Below are positions 1 through 9,264 of a DNA stretch of 64,000 nucleotides, in pieces. The number at the start of each line of letters is the position of its first letter. The stretch's first letter is position 1. This stretch comes from Prorocentrum cordatum. Its lineage: Eukaryota > Sar > Dinophyceae > Prorocentrales > Prorocentraceae. The position numbers were made by a program, and so were the translations under genes. A model generated the notes under the pieces. The model was given only the letters and a program-made list of their open reading frames with translations, searched no databases and was not told where the DNA came from. The stretch covers positions 758,742 to 822,741 of the forward strand of contig CAUYUJ010014183.1 of NCBI GenBank assembly GCA_963575745.1, written 5' to 3'.

Positions 1-1714
1 GACCTTGATATACTTCCATCTTCGCCGCGTCGCCGACCTGCTGTTTGCCCTGGGTTTGCCCTGGTACTGGAACTGCCGCCGCTGCTGGCGCTGCTGCTGC
101 TGCTGCTGCTGCGCCCCCATCTCGCTGCCGTTGTGCTTGGGCTGCGTCGTCTGCAACCTCTGCTGGTGGCCCTGGCACCACTAGCGGTATTGCCTGTGGC
201 GCCTTGGGTCTCTTTCTTGGCCTTCCCATCGGCCTTCCAGCGTATCTGTCCCACGGCGTGCCCTTGATCGCCTTGACCAAGTCGGCTCTGTCCTGCTCGC
301 TCGTCGGAACCCTCTTGGCCGTCCTGGTGGTGAACACGCCCTCTTCGGCCCCGAACAGGTGCTCGTCGGACTCGATCGTCTTGCCCAGCCAGATCCCTCG
401 CACGAGCCTGGCGTCTGCTCGTCCTTGTCTAACTCCAGCTCTGACCTTTCCCGTCGTCGTGACCGAAAGCTTGAAAAGCGCTGCCTCGCCGAACTTCAGC
501 ACTTCTCCCTGGTACGCCTTGCCAAAGCAGTCCTCGCACGCTGTCCTGTGATTCGCCTTCGCGTGGTACCGCTCTAGGATCCATCCTGCGCGCCTTGCCA
601 TCCACGGCCAGATGTCCATGGAGGGGTCGATCTTGGTGCCAAGCCTCGCCTCCATGTCCAGCCGCGTCGTCCTGATCTGGCCCTCTGCGGTCTGCTGTGC
701 TCTGCCGACGACACCGACGCTTTGGCTGCTGAACCTCGGCGTCTTCTTGATCTCCAGCTTGATGCCGTCCACCATGCACTTTTGCTTCACCTTCTCCGCG
801 ATCACGTCCAAGGCTGGCTCGGGGTCCACCTTGAGTATCGCACCTGGGTAAGCCATCCGCTTGACGAAGGCCGTACATGTAGATGCTATGTAGTTAGTCT
901 CGTCTGACTTCTGAGGAATCGCCATCGCCATCGGATTCTGAGCCGCCACGTCTACCAGAACGAGTGTCGTCGCCCACGCTTGATCTCCTGGTGCATGCCT
1001 CCTCTTCGGGTCCTGCAGCAGGTAGCAGAAGTCCACCTCGAACTCGGGTAACTTCCTCTTCTCCTCTGGCCTCTGCTCATGTGGCTTTGCTCGTCCTTTG
1101 CCCATGACGCACCATGCGCACCACGGCTGGTGCGGCAAGTGTGTAACTTCATGCCGTGCTCGTTCGTCTGGTGTCGGTTCAGCTGGAGCTCGTGGTGCGA
1201 TGACTTCGCCTTGGCCTCCAGCTGCGGCTAGCTCCTTCGCGCGCTCCTCGAGCCACTTCTCATCTCTGATCTGGAGCTCGAGCTTCGCCTCTGCGTGCAC
1301 CGAGCGCACCCATAGCTGCTGCTTGGTCCCCCAAATCGGGGCCTTGAGCTCCTTCAGCCTCTTCCGCATGTCTTCCACCGAACTGCCGCTGAAGAGCCCT
1401 CCTTGACCGACAGGCTCGCCGCGCTGCTTGGCCTCGAGCCGCTGCTGAGCTAGTTGTTCTGCTTCTCGATCCAGCCGTGCGCCTTCAGGGATGCCTGGGT
1501 CAGGGGCCTGAGGTGCTCCTGCAACCGCCACTGGTGGTGGTGCTGCTGCTGCCGAGCTCGAAGCTGATCCTGATGCCGAACTGCTCGGCTGCGCCTGTGG
1601 CATCTCCTCTTCCCCGACGGGCGCGATCATCACCGTCGGCTTGCTGGGCGTAGGTCTCCTCCTGATCCTCAGCCCGAACGCGCGTCCCTCCATGTACACT
1701 GGCACCTTCACTCG
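1..1714 (-). CDS. Ty1/copia integrase region of Pol (runs off the window)
   Basis: I translated this frame codon by codon: it has no stop from 1714 to the window edge and is in phase with the gag-protease frame across the TGA. It contains an integrase-type zinc motif (HEVTHLPHQPWCAWC), then a DDE-type core: D in FEVDFCYL (1031-1033), D in LKVDPEPAL (824-826) and E in AEGQIRT (683-685), with 46 residues between the second D and the E. A C-terminal part follows (VRGIWLGKTIESDEHLFG, then VFTTRTAKRVP), then a Pro/Ala/Gln-rich linker. Reverse transcriptase and RNase H should lie beyond position 1. An integrase of this type inserts the element cDNA into host DNA. The open frame suggests a fairly young copy. 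Confidence 0.85.
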
Positions 1715-3466
1715 TCATCGGTCGGTCGTGATCTCCAGCCAAGGATCCTCTTTCCTGAAGAACATGTTGATGCCATTCCTCGCGAGCTTGCCTGCGCTTA
1801 GCAGCGCCCTCTTCACATCGCTCTGCACGAGCGGGGCCTTCGCATTCACGACCGTGCGACCGTCGATGTCCAGCGCCGAGTACTCGACCATGATCTTGCG
1901 ACCTGACTCGATCTTGCTACCATCTGCTCCTCTGAGTCGAACACCGCCAGGTCCAATGTCCACTCCGTCGTCGGCGAAGTTCCACGGACAGGTGCGCTCC
2001 TCGCAGGCGCTGTCCAGGGGAAGAAACTCATGGCCCTGGCTGTCAATGTTCTCGTCCCAAACGTTGAACACCCACTTCTCTTCGCCGCTCCCGTCGTTAT
2101 CGCCCTGGTCGTCGTAGCTCTTGACCTCCTGCGACTCGGCCTCGTCGTCCTCGATCCTCTCGTAGACATCGATCTCCCTGACGTTAGCCTCTGGGTCCTC
2201 GTCGTGTGCATCTGGATCCTCGTAGTCTGCATCTTGATCCTCGTAGTCCTCATCTGGGTAGCAGATCCTGCACCAGTGCTCGTCGTCGAAGTCACCCTCG
2301 TGCTCGCACAGGTCGCACTCGTACTCGTCGTCCTCCGCGTTGACCTCCTCGATCGTTGCACTCGCTGGCTTCTCTTCGACTGACCTTACGTTCTTGGCTG
2401 GTGGTTCTCCTCGAAGTCGTGATCTGCACTCTGCCCACGTGTGTCCTTTCTTTCGGCAGTGTCTACACTCGCCTTCGAAGCTGTTCTTCACCTCTCGACC
2501 TTTGCCATTGCCTTCACCCTTACCTTTCCCCTTCAGCCTGCAATCTTGTGCTCTATGTCCTGGTCGTCCGCAGATCGCGCAACCTTTTCCTTTTCCCTTG
2601 CCTTTTGCTCCTCTGCCACCACTCTGCGCTGCGTCGACCTCCAGTGGGACTGGTCCTGAAGGGTCTGCTGCGTTTGTGCATCTTCCGTCTTTGTTGAACG
2701 TCCTGCCAAACTGCAAGTACTCTCTGATACTCTGCTGCACGTCCTTGTATCTTCCATTTGCGGGTCCTGTGGCCAATCTCACCATCGACCTGATCGACTC
2801 TGGCGCGTTGCCTGCCAATACTGCAATCTTCATCGAGTCGCTAACCTTTTCTGTGCTCTCCATCTCGTACTCCGTGATGCGCGTCTCCCACTCGGTCAGG
2901 TCGTTCGCGAACTCGGCACTCGTCGCCCTTTGGTCCCATCCTGGCTGTAGAACTCCCATCAGCAGTGCGGTGTGTCTGCCTCCGACGTCTGGCGCGTATT
3001 CTGCCTTGATCCGTTTCCAAGCGAGAATCCCATTGTGCTTCTCCGCGCCTCTGACCAGCGCCAGTGCTTTGCCACGTACTGTGTTGACCAGCAAGTAGTA
3101 GAGTTGCTTGGCCCTCTTCTGCTGCTCTGGGTTGAAGTTGGCGAACTTCAAGTCCGTCACCTCTCTCGATGCTGCGTCGAGGCTGTCTTCCAAATCCGCC
3201 ATGCCGCACACACTCTCGAAGATGAAATCCCACTCCTGCCATGATTCATCTTTTCCGTTGAAGATCGGGCACTTGTTCAGCACTCTGGGGTCGATGTGCT
3301 GCTCGTTCCCGCCATCGAGTCTTCCGCCAGCTTGGGCGGGGTCTGCGCGTCCTGCGCCTCCTGCTCGCTGCTCTGCTGCGAGTCGTGCTGCCCTCTCTTC
3401 TCCGAGCTGCTGGCGCACTTCTTGAAATGCCTGGGCCAGCTGCTCGAGCGTCGCCACGAATCGCAA
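1715..3466 (-). CDS. Ty1/copia retrotransposon Gag and protease part of the polyprotein
   Basis: Structural protein plus aspartic protease of a Ty1/copia LTR retrotransposon. About 583 residues: helical Gag region with aromatic WQEWDFIFESVCGM near residue 80, then two CCHC zinc knuckles (CAICGRPGHRAQDC near 295 and CRHCRKKGHTWAEC near 333) among KGKGKG repeats, a CX2CX11CX2C motif near 385, a long acidic stretch to about 450, and a protease segment near 485 where LDSA stands in place of the usual DSG or DTG. The frame is open upstream to about 3493 with no in-frame ATG; the first codon given here is TTG, so the true start is unclear. A single TGA (1715-1717) ends it, and the same frame then continues into integrase. 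Family assignment is from the motifs; whether the stop is suppressed or a decay mutation is unknown. Confidence 0.85.
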   Translation of the reverse strand: MRFVATLEQLAQAFQEVRQQLGEERAARLAAEQRAGGAGRADPAQAGGRLDGGNEQHIDPRVLNKCPIFNGKDESWQEWDFIFESVCGMADLEDSLDAASREVTDLKFANFNPEQQKRAKQLYYLLVNTVRGKALALVRGAEKHNGILAWKRIKAEYAPDVGGRHTALLMGVLQPGWDQRATSAEFANDLTEWETRITEYEMESTEKVSDSMKIAVLAGNAPESIRSMVRLATGPANGRYKDVQQSIREYLQFGRTFNKDGRCTNAADPSGPVPLEVDAAQSGGRGAKGKGKGKGCAICGRPGHRAQDCRLKGKGKGEGNGKGREVKNSFEGECRHCRKKGHTWAECRSRLRGEPPAKNVRSVEEKPASATIEEVNAEDDEYECDLCEHEGDFDDEHWCRICYPDEDYEDQDADYEDPDAHDEDPEANVREIDVYERIEDDEAESQEVKSYDDQGDNDGSGEEKWVFNVWDENIDSQGHEFLPLDSACEERTCPWNFADDGVDIGPGGVRLRGADGSKIESGRKIMVEYSALDIDGRTVVNAKAPLVQSDVKRALLSAGKLARNGINMFFRKEDPWLEITTDR

Positions 3467-3470
3467 CTTA

Positions 3471-3484
3471 GCTCCGCGTAACCA
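3471..3484 (-). other. candidate primer-binding site of the copia element
   Basis: On the minus strand the sequence reads ATAACA followed by TGGTTACGCGGAGC. The CA would end the 5' LTR and the TGG start would pair with the CCA end of a tRNA, as in other LTR elements. No tRNA from this organism is available here to confirm the match. Confidence 0.4.
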
Positions 3485-3610
3485 TGTTATGATCTACGTT
3501 GTAACCTGAGATGATATGTTTTGCTCAACACCTCAGCCGAAGGCTACGGTATGTAAATCCTCCTGCGCCTCTTCTAAACCACATCAACATATATAAAACA
3601 CCAACAAAAC
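3485..3610 (-). mobile_element. 3' part of the copia 5' LTR with TATA-like box
   Basis: Sequence immediately upstream of the proposed primer-binding site. It ends in CA at 3485, has a TATATA stretch on the minus strand near 3590, and about 45 bases downstream of it reads CCGTAGCCTTCGGCTGAGG, which resembles the start of the dinoflagellate spliced leader. The upstream LTR edge cannot be fixed because the 3' LTR is outside the window; several CAACA ends between 3610 and 3830 are possible. Confidence 0.4.
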
Positions 3611-4483
3611 AATACGAATAAACACAGTGCGAGAAAATGCAGAAAAGGAGTTCCTTGAGGGGGTGGCGCGAAGGGTCCAGCAAAGACCCGTATCGAATCG
3701 AGAAGCCTGATCGAAATCGAAATCCCGTCGACTCTTTTGACATCGGACCAACAAATCGGAAATCGCCACATTGGATCGGAAATCGGAAATAGGAGCTCGA
3801 ATCGGAAGCGGACCACAACATTGTTTGGGCGTCGGATCGAACCGGCCCGGCCCAGAGGCCTCAAAGAAGCAGGCAGGGCTTCTGAGAAACCCCCTGCCCC
3901 GCCCTCGTATAATGCCGCCCCCCATACCGCCACCCCTTTGTGCGCGCCGCCCCGCCAACTGGGGGCGGCCGCCTTGAAAAGTCTCCGTCGACCGCGTGGG
4001 GGTGACGGGGGCTCTCTTTCACGAGTTCGGCATTTATTTTACCTAGGAATGCGTGGCGTCTTCGGGCTCCAGGATCCTATCGAGCGAGCGAGCGAACAGG
4101 AGGGAAAGGGATGCGCGATGAGAAGTATGAGGAGCAATGTTGGGGGACGAGGAAGCATGGAAGGTTCGGGGCCAGGGGGGAATGCAAGGACGCAGCGCTT
4201 CCGAAGAACATCCCAATGTAACAGCGTATGTTGCACTCAAAATTGTATGCGAAATGCATCAGCATGGCAGAAGGTTTTTTTACGCAGCGATGTGGGTCCT
4301 TCCGCGTTCGGGCTAGATCGGGCCAGTGACTAAACAAGCACTGTATAGAAAATGAATAAGCTGAGATGCAGCGATCCCGCCCTCACGCCCCCCCCTCCCC
4401 CTCCTGACCGTGCATCTGGGTGCAGGAGGACCCTCCCCCCTGAGGGGGAACCGTTTGGGGCGGACCCGCTCCGGGCGGGAACC
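3611..4483. other. no gene seen; LTR remainder and unique DNA
   Basis: Mixed composition. Open frames on both strands are short, overlap one another and show no recognisable motif. Purine-rich near 4090-4180 and C-runs near 4390. Confidence 0.4.
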
Positions 4484-4615
4484 AGAAACCTGGAATCGGC
4501 GATGCATCACCGATAGATTGGCGATGGACCCCCGATTTCGAATCCGCACGGGCCTGGGCTGGGTGGGGCTATCGGGCCCCTATCGGCGGTCTGTGGGCGA
4601 TTGGGGGTCGAAACG
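4484..4615 (+). repeat. dispersed repeat (GGCGAT/CTATCGGG family), copy 1
   Basis: Shares GGAATCGGCGAT, CCGATAGAT and GCTATCGGGCCCCTATCGG, in the same order and spacing, with 18425-18560. About 125 bp. The following 4616-5180 holds no gene I can support. Confidence 0.6.
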
Positions 4616-5181
4616 TTCGCCTCTGTGTCTCCCCCCCTCAATACGCTGGGAAGGCGAAATCACCATGCCCCAGCATAATTGGGATAGTCCTGACGATCAT
4701 GAAAATGTTCGGATGACGGTTAAAGAAAGCTCGGAGGGAACCGACACAACAAAGGGTGCCCAGGCCCAAGGTGTCCCCAGGACTTCCAAGCAGGCCCACA
4801 CGGCCTCCAGAATACCCCTCACGCGGCTAAAAAATTACCCTGCGACGTACCCAACCCACGCGCATCAAATGGCAAGAGGACTATGCCAACATTAGCAGGA
4901 ACAACGACAGTGTAGACGCGGCGATTTGCTGTGCAAGCTACATGGGATGCGCATGCGTTGCACGATTCACAGGACGACGATCTAAAGAACGAGGATTGAG
5001 GCCCCAAGATCGAAGAAGAACGGGTACGGGCACGAGGGGTAGGAGAGGGATGGAATGGAGGGCGGGGGGGGTGGGGGGGGCGAAAGGCCATCGCGGAAGC
5101 AGCAGCATGCATGGAGAAGGTGAGGCGGGGAATAGGACGACGATGAAAGTGGCGGGAGGAGACAGAAGACTGCCGCGTTTT

Positions 5182-5720
5182 TCAAGTGCGAGCTAAACCC
5201 GCAGCGCTGCCTGCGCCATGTCGTCGCAGAGTTCCATATGATAAAACTTGTTTAGAGTGCAAGGAACGAGCGAGGCGTTGCTCGCCCGCTAGCTTCTCCG
5301 CCTCCTTCCCGCACATTTCAGCGCGGGAGCTGAACGCTCGCAGGCGCGCCGCCAGGTCTGCGGGCGGCCCGCGGGAAAGAAACTCAAGGCCGGGGTCGCG
5401 CATCATCAATCGGTTGTCCATCGTCCAAAGTTGCACTGGCGACGTACTGGTTGAACGCGGAGCGAGCAGCATCACGCGCGTGCCTGAACGCCACGCAGGT
5501 ACAGTGCACGCGCGATTGGGACTTCAGGTCGATCACGCGCGTCTCCACCAGGCTTGGCAACACCACGCGACTGAGGATCTCACTGCGGTCTGCCATGCTG
5601 CTGTCCGCGAATGCAATGCGCTGCCTGCAAGTAAGGCGGCGGCGTCCACTTGTCTCAGAAGATGTTCCCGCGGGCCCGAAGGGCGACCGCCAGCTCGAGC
5701 CGCGGCGCCGGCAGGCCAGA
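5182..5720 (-). pseudogene. putative coding fragment, unknown product, in two frames
   Basis: Two overlapping minus-strand frames look protein-like. The upstream one carries RRLTCRQRIAFADSSMADR and FRHARDAARSAFNQYVA (5400-5640). The downstream one carries ADLAARLRAFSSRAEMCGK and EAEKLAGEQRLARSLHSKQ (5240-5400), which reads as an amphipathic helix. A frameshift near 5400-5470 would join them. The style resembles 3' parts of dinoflagellate LINE proteins, but no catalytic motif is visible, so I do not assign a function. Confidence 0.3.
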
Positions 5721-5895
5721 TAAGGATCATGCAACAGCAAAGACGATGACAGAGCAACGAGGTATCGGCGAGTGCATGACAGGCCTCCGTTTCCTGCACT
5801 TCTTTCCTGTAGTTCCCCTAGCTCATCGAGCTCAGCAGATGTTTCTGCGGGTCCGAAGGACGACCGCCAGCTCGAGTCGCAGCGCCGACGAGCTG
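5654..5895 (+). repeat. direct duplication, two ~65-bp copies 177 bp apart
   Basis: Copies start at 5654 and 5831 and share the core GACCGCCAGCTCGAG and flanking GCGGG(C/T)CCGAAGG. On the minus strand both encode a similar SSWRSxFGPAxTSxE segment. Confidence 0.6.
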
Positions 5896-6059
5896 CATCC
5901 ACATCAGGCAACACCCCAGGAGACACTGGCACACAACGATTTGACGTCAGTCAGTGCCAGACCACTCCATGTCTAGTTCCTCGCACACATACAGTCGATC
6001 GCAGATGCGGGATAATCGAAGTAGAATGACGGGTCCAATCTGCGTCCGCGTAGGACGTC

Positions 6060-7475
6060 ACTATGCTGGACCCCGCAGCAGGTTTCGAAAGTGGCGACAG
6101 TTTCGTGGGCCCCACAGCAGCCCTCGAAAGTGGCGACAGTTTCACAGATCGCAGCCCCCCAGGGATGGCGAGGTCTAATCTGAGTCCCCGTAGGACGTCA
6201 CTCCGCTGGCCCCCCAAGCAGCCTTCGAAAGTGGCGACAGTTTCACAGATCGCAGCCCCCCAGGGATGGCGAGGTCTAATCTGAATCCCCGTAGGGCGTC
6301 ACTCCGCTGGGCCCCCCAGCAGCCTTCGAAAGTGGCGACAGTTTCACAGATCGCAGCCCCCCAGGGATGGCGAGGTCTAATCTGTATCCCCGTAGGGCGT
6401 CACTCCGCTGGGCCCCCCAGCATCCCTCGAAAGTGGCGACAGTTTCACAGATCGCAGCCCCCCAGGGATGGCGAGGTCTAATCTGAATCCCCGTAGGGCG
6501 TCACTCCGCTGGGCCCCCCAGCAGCCTCGAAAGTGGCGACAGTTTCACAGATCGCAGCCCCCCAGGGATGGCGAGGTCTAATCTGAATCCCCGTAGGGCG
6601 TCACTCCGCTGGGCCCCCCAGCAGGCCTCGAAAGTGGCGACAGTTTCACAGATCGCAGCCCCCCAGGGATGGCGAGGTCTAATCTGAATCCCCGTAGGGC
6701 GTCACTCCGCTGGGCCCCCCAGCAGCCTCGAAAGTGGCGACAGTTTCACAGATCGCAGCCCCCCAGGGATGGCGAGGTCTAATCTGAATCCCCGTAGGGC
6801 GTCACTCCGCTGGGCCCCCCAGCAGCCTCGAAAGTGGCGACAGTTTCACAGATCGCAGCCCCCCAGGATGGCGAGGTCTAATCTGAATCCCCGTAGGGCG
6901 TCACTCCGCTGGGCCCCCCAGCAGCCCTCGAAAGTGGCGACAGTTTCACAGATCGCAGCCCCCCAGGGATGGCGAGGTCTAATCTGAGTCCCCGTAGGGC
7001 GTCACTCCGCTGGGCCCCCCAGCATCCCTCGAAAGTGGCGACAGTTTCACAGATCGCAGCCCCCCAGGGATGGCGAGGTCTAATCTGAATCCCCGTAGGG
7101 CGTCACTCCGCTGGGCCCCCCAGCAGCCTCGAAAGTGGCGACAGTTTCACAGATCGCAGCCCCCCAGGGATGGCGAGGTCTAATCTGAATCCCCGTAGGG
7201 CGTCACTCCGCTGGGCCCCCCAGCAGCCTCGAAAGTGGCGACAGTTTCACAGATCGCAGCCCCCCAGGGATGGCGAGGTCTAATCTGAATCCCCGTAGGG
7301 CGTCACTCCGCTGGGCCCCCCAGCAGCCTCGAAAGTGGCGACAGTTTCACAGATCGCAGCCCCCCAGGGATGGCGAGGTCTAATCTGAATCCCCGTAGGG
7401 CGTCACTCCGCTGGGCCCCCCAGCAGCCCTCGGAAGTGGCGACAGTTTCACAGATCGCAGCCCCAAAGGGATGGC
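6060..7475 (+). repeat. 100/101-bp satellite array, 14 copies
   Basis: The motif CAGATCGCAGCCCC recurs at steps of 100 or 101 bases (its GATCGCAG core at 6147, 6248, 6349, 6450, 6550, 6651, 6751, 6851, 6951, 7052, 7152, 7252, 7352, 7453). Units include GTGGCGACAGTTTC and TAGGGCGTCACTCCGCTGG. Copies from 6240 on are nearly identical; the first two are more divergent. Short frames inside it are repeat translations, not genes. Confidence 0.95.
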
Positions 7476-7479
7476 GGGA

Positions 7480-7541
7480 GGAGGCGGGAAGGAAGGAAGG
7501 AAGGAAGGAAGGAAGGAAGGAAGGAAGGAAGGAAGGAAGGT
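7480..7541 (+). repeat. (GGAA)n purine tract
   Basis: Tetranucleotide repeat directly after the satellite and directly before the conserved hairpin motif. Confidence 0.95.
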
Positions 7542-7546
7542 GGAGA

Positions 7547-7598
7547 CCGCAGTGCTCTATTCAAAACGAGTACCCAACGCAGGAGGGTTGGGAAAAAC
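7547..7598 (+). repeat. conserved hairpin motif, copy A
   Basis: Core TTCAAAACGAGTACCCAAC, then an 8-base loop, then GTTGGGAAAAA. Stem CCCAAC (7573-7578) with GTTGGG (7587-7592). Related copies at 11892-11942, 15150-15196, 17505-17549 and 38083-38130 (minus). Confidence 0.75.
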
Positions 7599-7610
7599 AT
7601 CAGCTGTGTC

Positions 7611-7676
7611 CAGACGTAAGATGTCCAATCTTTGATCACTACGCGGCCCCCGAAATCCCGACCCTTTCCCCAGGGC
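7611..7676 (-). repeat. two-copy dispersed repeat (GGGTCGGGA family), copy 1
   Basis: Read on the minus strand it matches 26437-26502: CCCTGGG(G)AAAGGGTCGGGA near one end and ACGTCTGG at the other, about 65 bp. Confidence 0.55.
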
Positions 7677-7715
7677 CCGTTTTCCGTCCCGAGTGAGTTT
7701 CGGGGCCGGGTCGGG

Positions 7716-7780
7716 TCCCCCAGACGCCGAAAATTGCGCGCGCTTGAATTGGGATTCTTCCCCTTTCGGCGTCTGGGGGA
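7716..7780. repeat. perfect 17-bp inverted repeat (hairpin)
   Basis: TCCCCCAGACGCCGAAA at 7716-7732 and its exact complement at 7764-7780, loop of 31. Confidence 0.85.
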
Positions 7781-7956
7781 TTGGATTGGGATTGTGACCA
7801 ATCCCGGTGCGAGCGATGCTCCGTCTGGATCTTTCAAGGCGTTGCAAGTCTGGGTGGGCACCCGCTCCAGTGCGCCTAGCGCCGGCGCCGCCCGCCGGCT
7901 CTGCAGAAAGTGTGCGCGAACACCTTGGGCCAGGGACACGTTCGGCACCCCCCCAA

Positions 7957-8049
7957 CTGGCGTCCCCCCTCCTCTGGGCCGATCCGCTCCGCACGCGAGG
8001 CGCCATCGCTCTCGTCTTTGTCGTCGCCCTCGTCGTCGTCCCCCGACAT
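7957..8049 (-). CDS. possible exon encoding an acidic segment
   Basis: Minus-strand frame reads MSGDDDEGDDKDESDG then ASRAERIGPEEGGRQ. It is acidic and probably disordered, with no low-complexity DNA behind it. The frame is open a little upstream (KPSCQR before the Met). Splice sites are not clear. It could belong to the same minus-strand gene as the islands at 8711-8850 and further upstream on that strand. Confidence 0.28.
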
Positions 8050-8128
8050 CCTTTGACATGATGGTTTCAATCCGCTGCCCCACTGGCGCCACCCCCTCCT
8101 GAGACAGCCTTTATATAGACCTCTTAGA

Positions 8129-8311
8129 TGGGGTCCGGGTAGATGGGGTCGGAGGATCGCGCTGCATTGCCGATGCATCAGCGATGCATCGGCGACGTCG
8201 GCGTGGAGAAAATCCAGCTCTACATCGAGCCGCATCGCCGATGCTTCGCCGATGCATTGGCGATGCGACACGATCCTCCGATCCCATTTGCTCCGACCCC
8301 ATCTGTTGAGG
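8129..8311. repeat. imperfect inverted-repeat unit, ~183 bp
   Basis: The left arm GATGGGGTCGGAGGATCG and inner GATGCATCGGCGA-type words are mirrored on the right (GATGCATTGGCGATG, then CGATCCTCCGATC). Reading either strand gives the same peptide start, MGSEDR, which confirms the symmetry. Confidence 0.75.
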
Positions 8312-8495
8312 AAGAAAGAACGACCATAAACATAAACTTTTGGAACTCCGTACAGATTCCCTGGATCAGTGATGGAAAAGCCTCTCTGGCGCGCGCAGCG
8401 CGCCAGAGGCGGCGTCAGGAAATTCCTGCACATATCCAAACATTCCGCGCAGAGCGCCAAAAGTTGATGTTTGTTCCATCCTTCCTTCCTCGAAC
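8307..8495 (+). mobile_element. short inverted-repeat element family A (MITE-like), copy 1
   Basis: Ends GAAGAAAGAACGACCATAAA and, inverted, GCCAAAAGTTGATGTTTGTT; centre carries the palindrome GGCGCGCGCAGCGCGCC. Related copies at 27245-27415, 61144-61335, 61560-61772 and 62438-62642. No transposase inside, so non-autonomous. Confidence 0.65.
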
Positions 8496-8611
8496 CTGGG
8501 AGACCTGGACCTCAGCAACCCCCGCCACCAGCTCCCCCCCTCCCCCCTGCGGGCAAGACTTGTGTCCACATCCACTGCAGCTTGGAGTTTCGGGCTCCCT
8601 TCCCCAGAAAC

Positions 8612-8656
8612 CCGAGGCGCACTGCATATGGATAGTGATCTGGCAGTGCGCCTCGG
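8612..8656. repeat. perfect 14-bp inverted repeat (hairpin)
   Basis: CCGAGGCGCACTGC at 8612-8625 and its complement at 8643-8656, loop of 17. Confidence 0.85.
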
Positions 8657-8710
8657 CCTTCTGGCGCCCATTGCAAGAACGCTCAAGACGCACTGGATAT
8701 GTTGCATATC

Positions 8711-8850
8711 AGTCTGGCGCCCCTCCCCTCCTCCTGGCCGATCTGCTCCCGCACCAGGGCGCGACGCTCTGAGGCCTGCGCCGCGGCCTGCTCCTGCGCG
8801 GCCTGCAGCTGCGCCTCTGTTTCGGCGAGGCGCGGGCGGCGACGGCCGCT
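8711..8850 (-). CDS. possible exon, coiled-coil segment
   Basis: Minus-strand frame reads PRLAETEAQLQAAQEQAAAQ followed by ASERRALVREQIGQEE, with G or C at most third positions and a heptad-like pattern. Not simple-sequence DNA. The start may lie near AACAGAG at about 8820; the end may be a CAG|GA or GCCAG site near 8711-8725. No domain family can be named. Confidence 0.38.
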
Positions 8851-9159
8851 CGCCGTCGGGGGGGCCACCAGTCGGCGGACAGCCCCGGGGCAGGGAAGCG
8901 AGCCTTCCCCGATGACGCAGACGCCTGCGCGTAACGGCCTTTTCGCCTTCTCGCTTTCCCCGCCCTGGGCGCGCCGCCGAACTATGGCGACGAGGCCGAG
9001 GACCACTTCCGTAGGCCCGCCATGACATGCTCGACGAGCGCAAAAATCACAAACACAAAAACCGCGATCCTGCAACAGAGAGCCCGCGTGTCAAAGCAAG
9101 AGGGCATCAACCAAAAATGTTCAAAGCACGTGTCGTGCAAACAAGCAAACAAAGGTCCA

Positions 9160-9264
9160 GTCTGGGCGCGAGTTTTCCGCGACTCCGCCGTGCCACCCAG
9201 GAGCCCACGAGAGTGACGACAATTGCGCAGTCCGCAACCCCCCCCAAGGACTGCGAAATCCGCC
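9160..9264 (+). repeat. isolated diverged unit of the 100-bp repeat family
   Basis: Shares CGCGACTCCGCCGTGCC, CCCAGGAGCCCACGA and GACGACAATTGCGCAGTCCG with the units at 10846-10896 and 11601-11850. 8851-9159 shows nothing supportable beyond fragmentary open frames. Confidence 0.6.

Noticed and set aside
6060-7475. CRISPR-like array
   Set aside because: Units are ~100 bp of continuous tandem repeat with no spacers, in a eukaryotic context without cas genes. The same holds for the 89-bp and 76-bp arrays.
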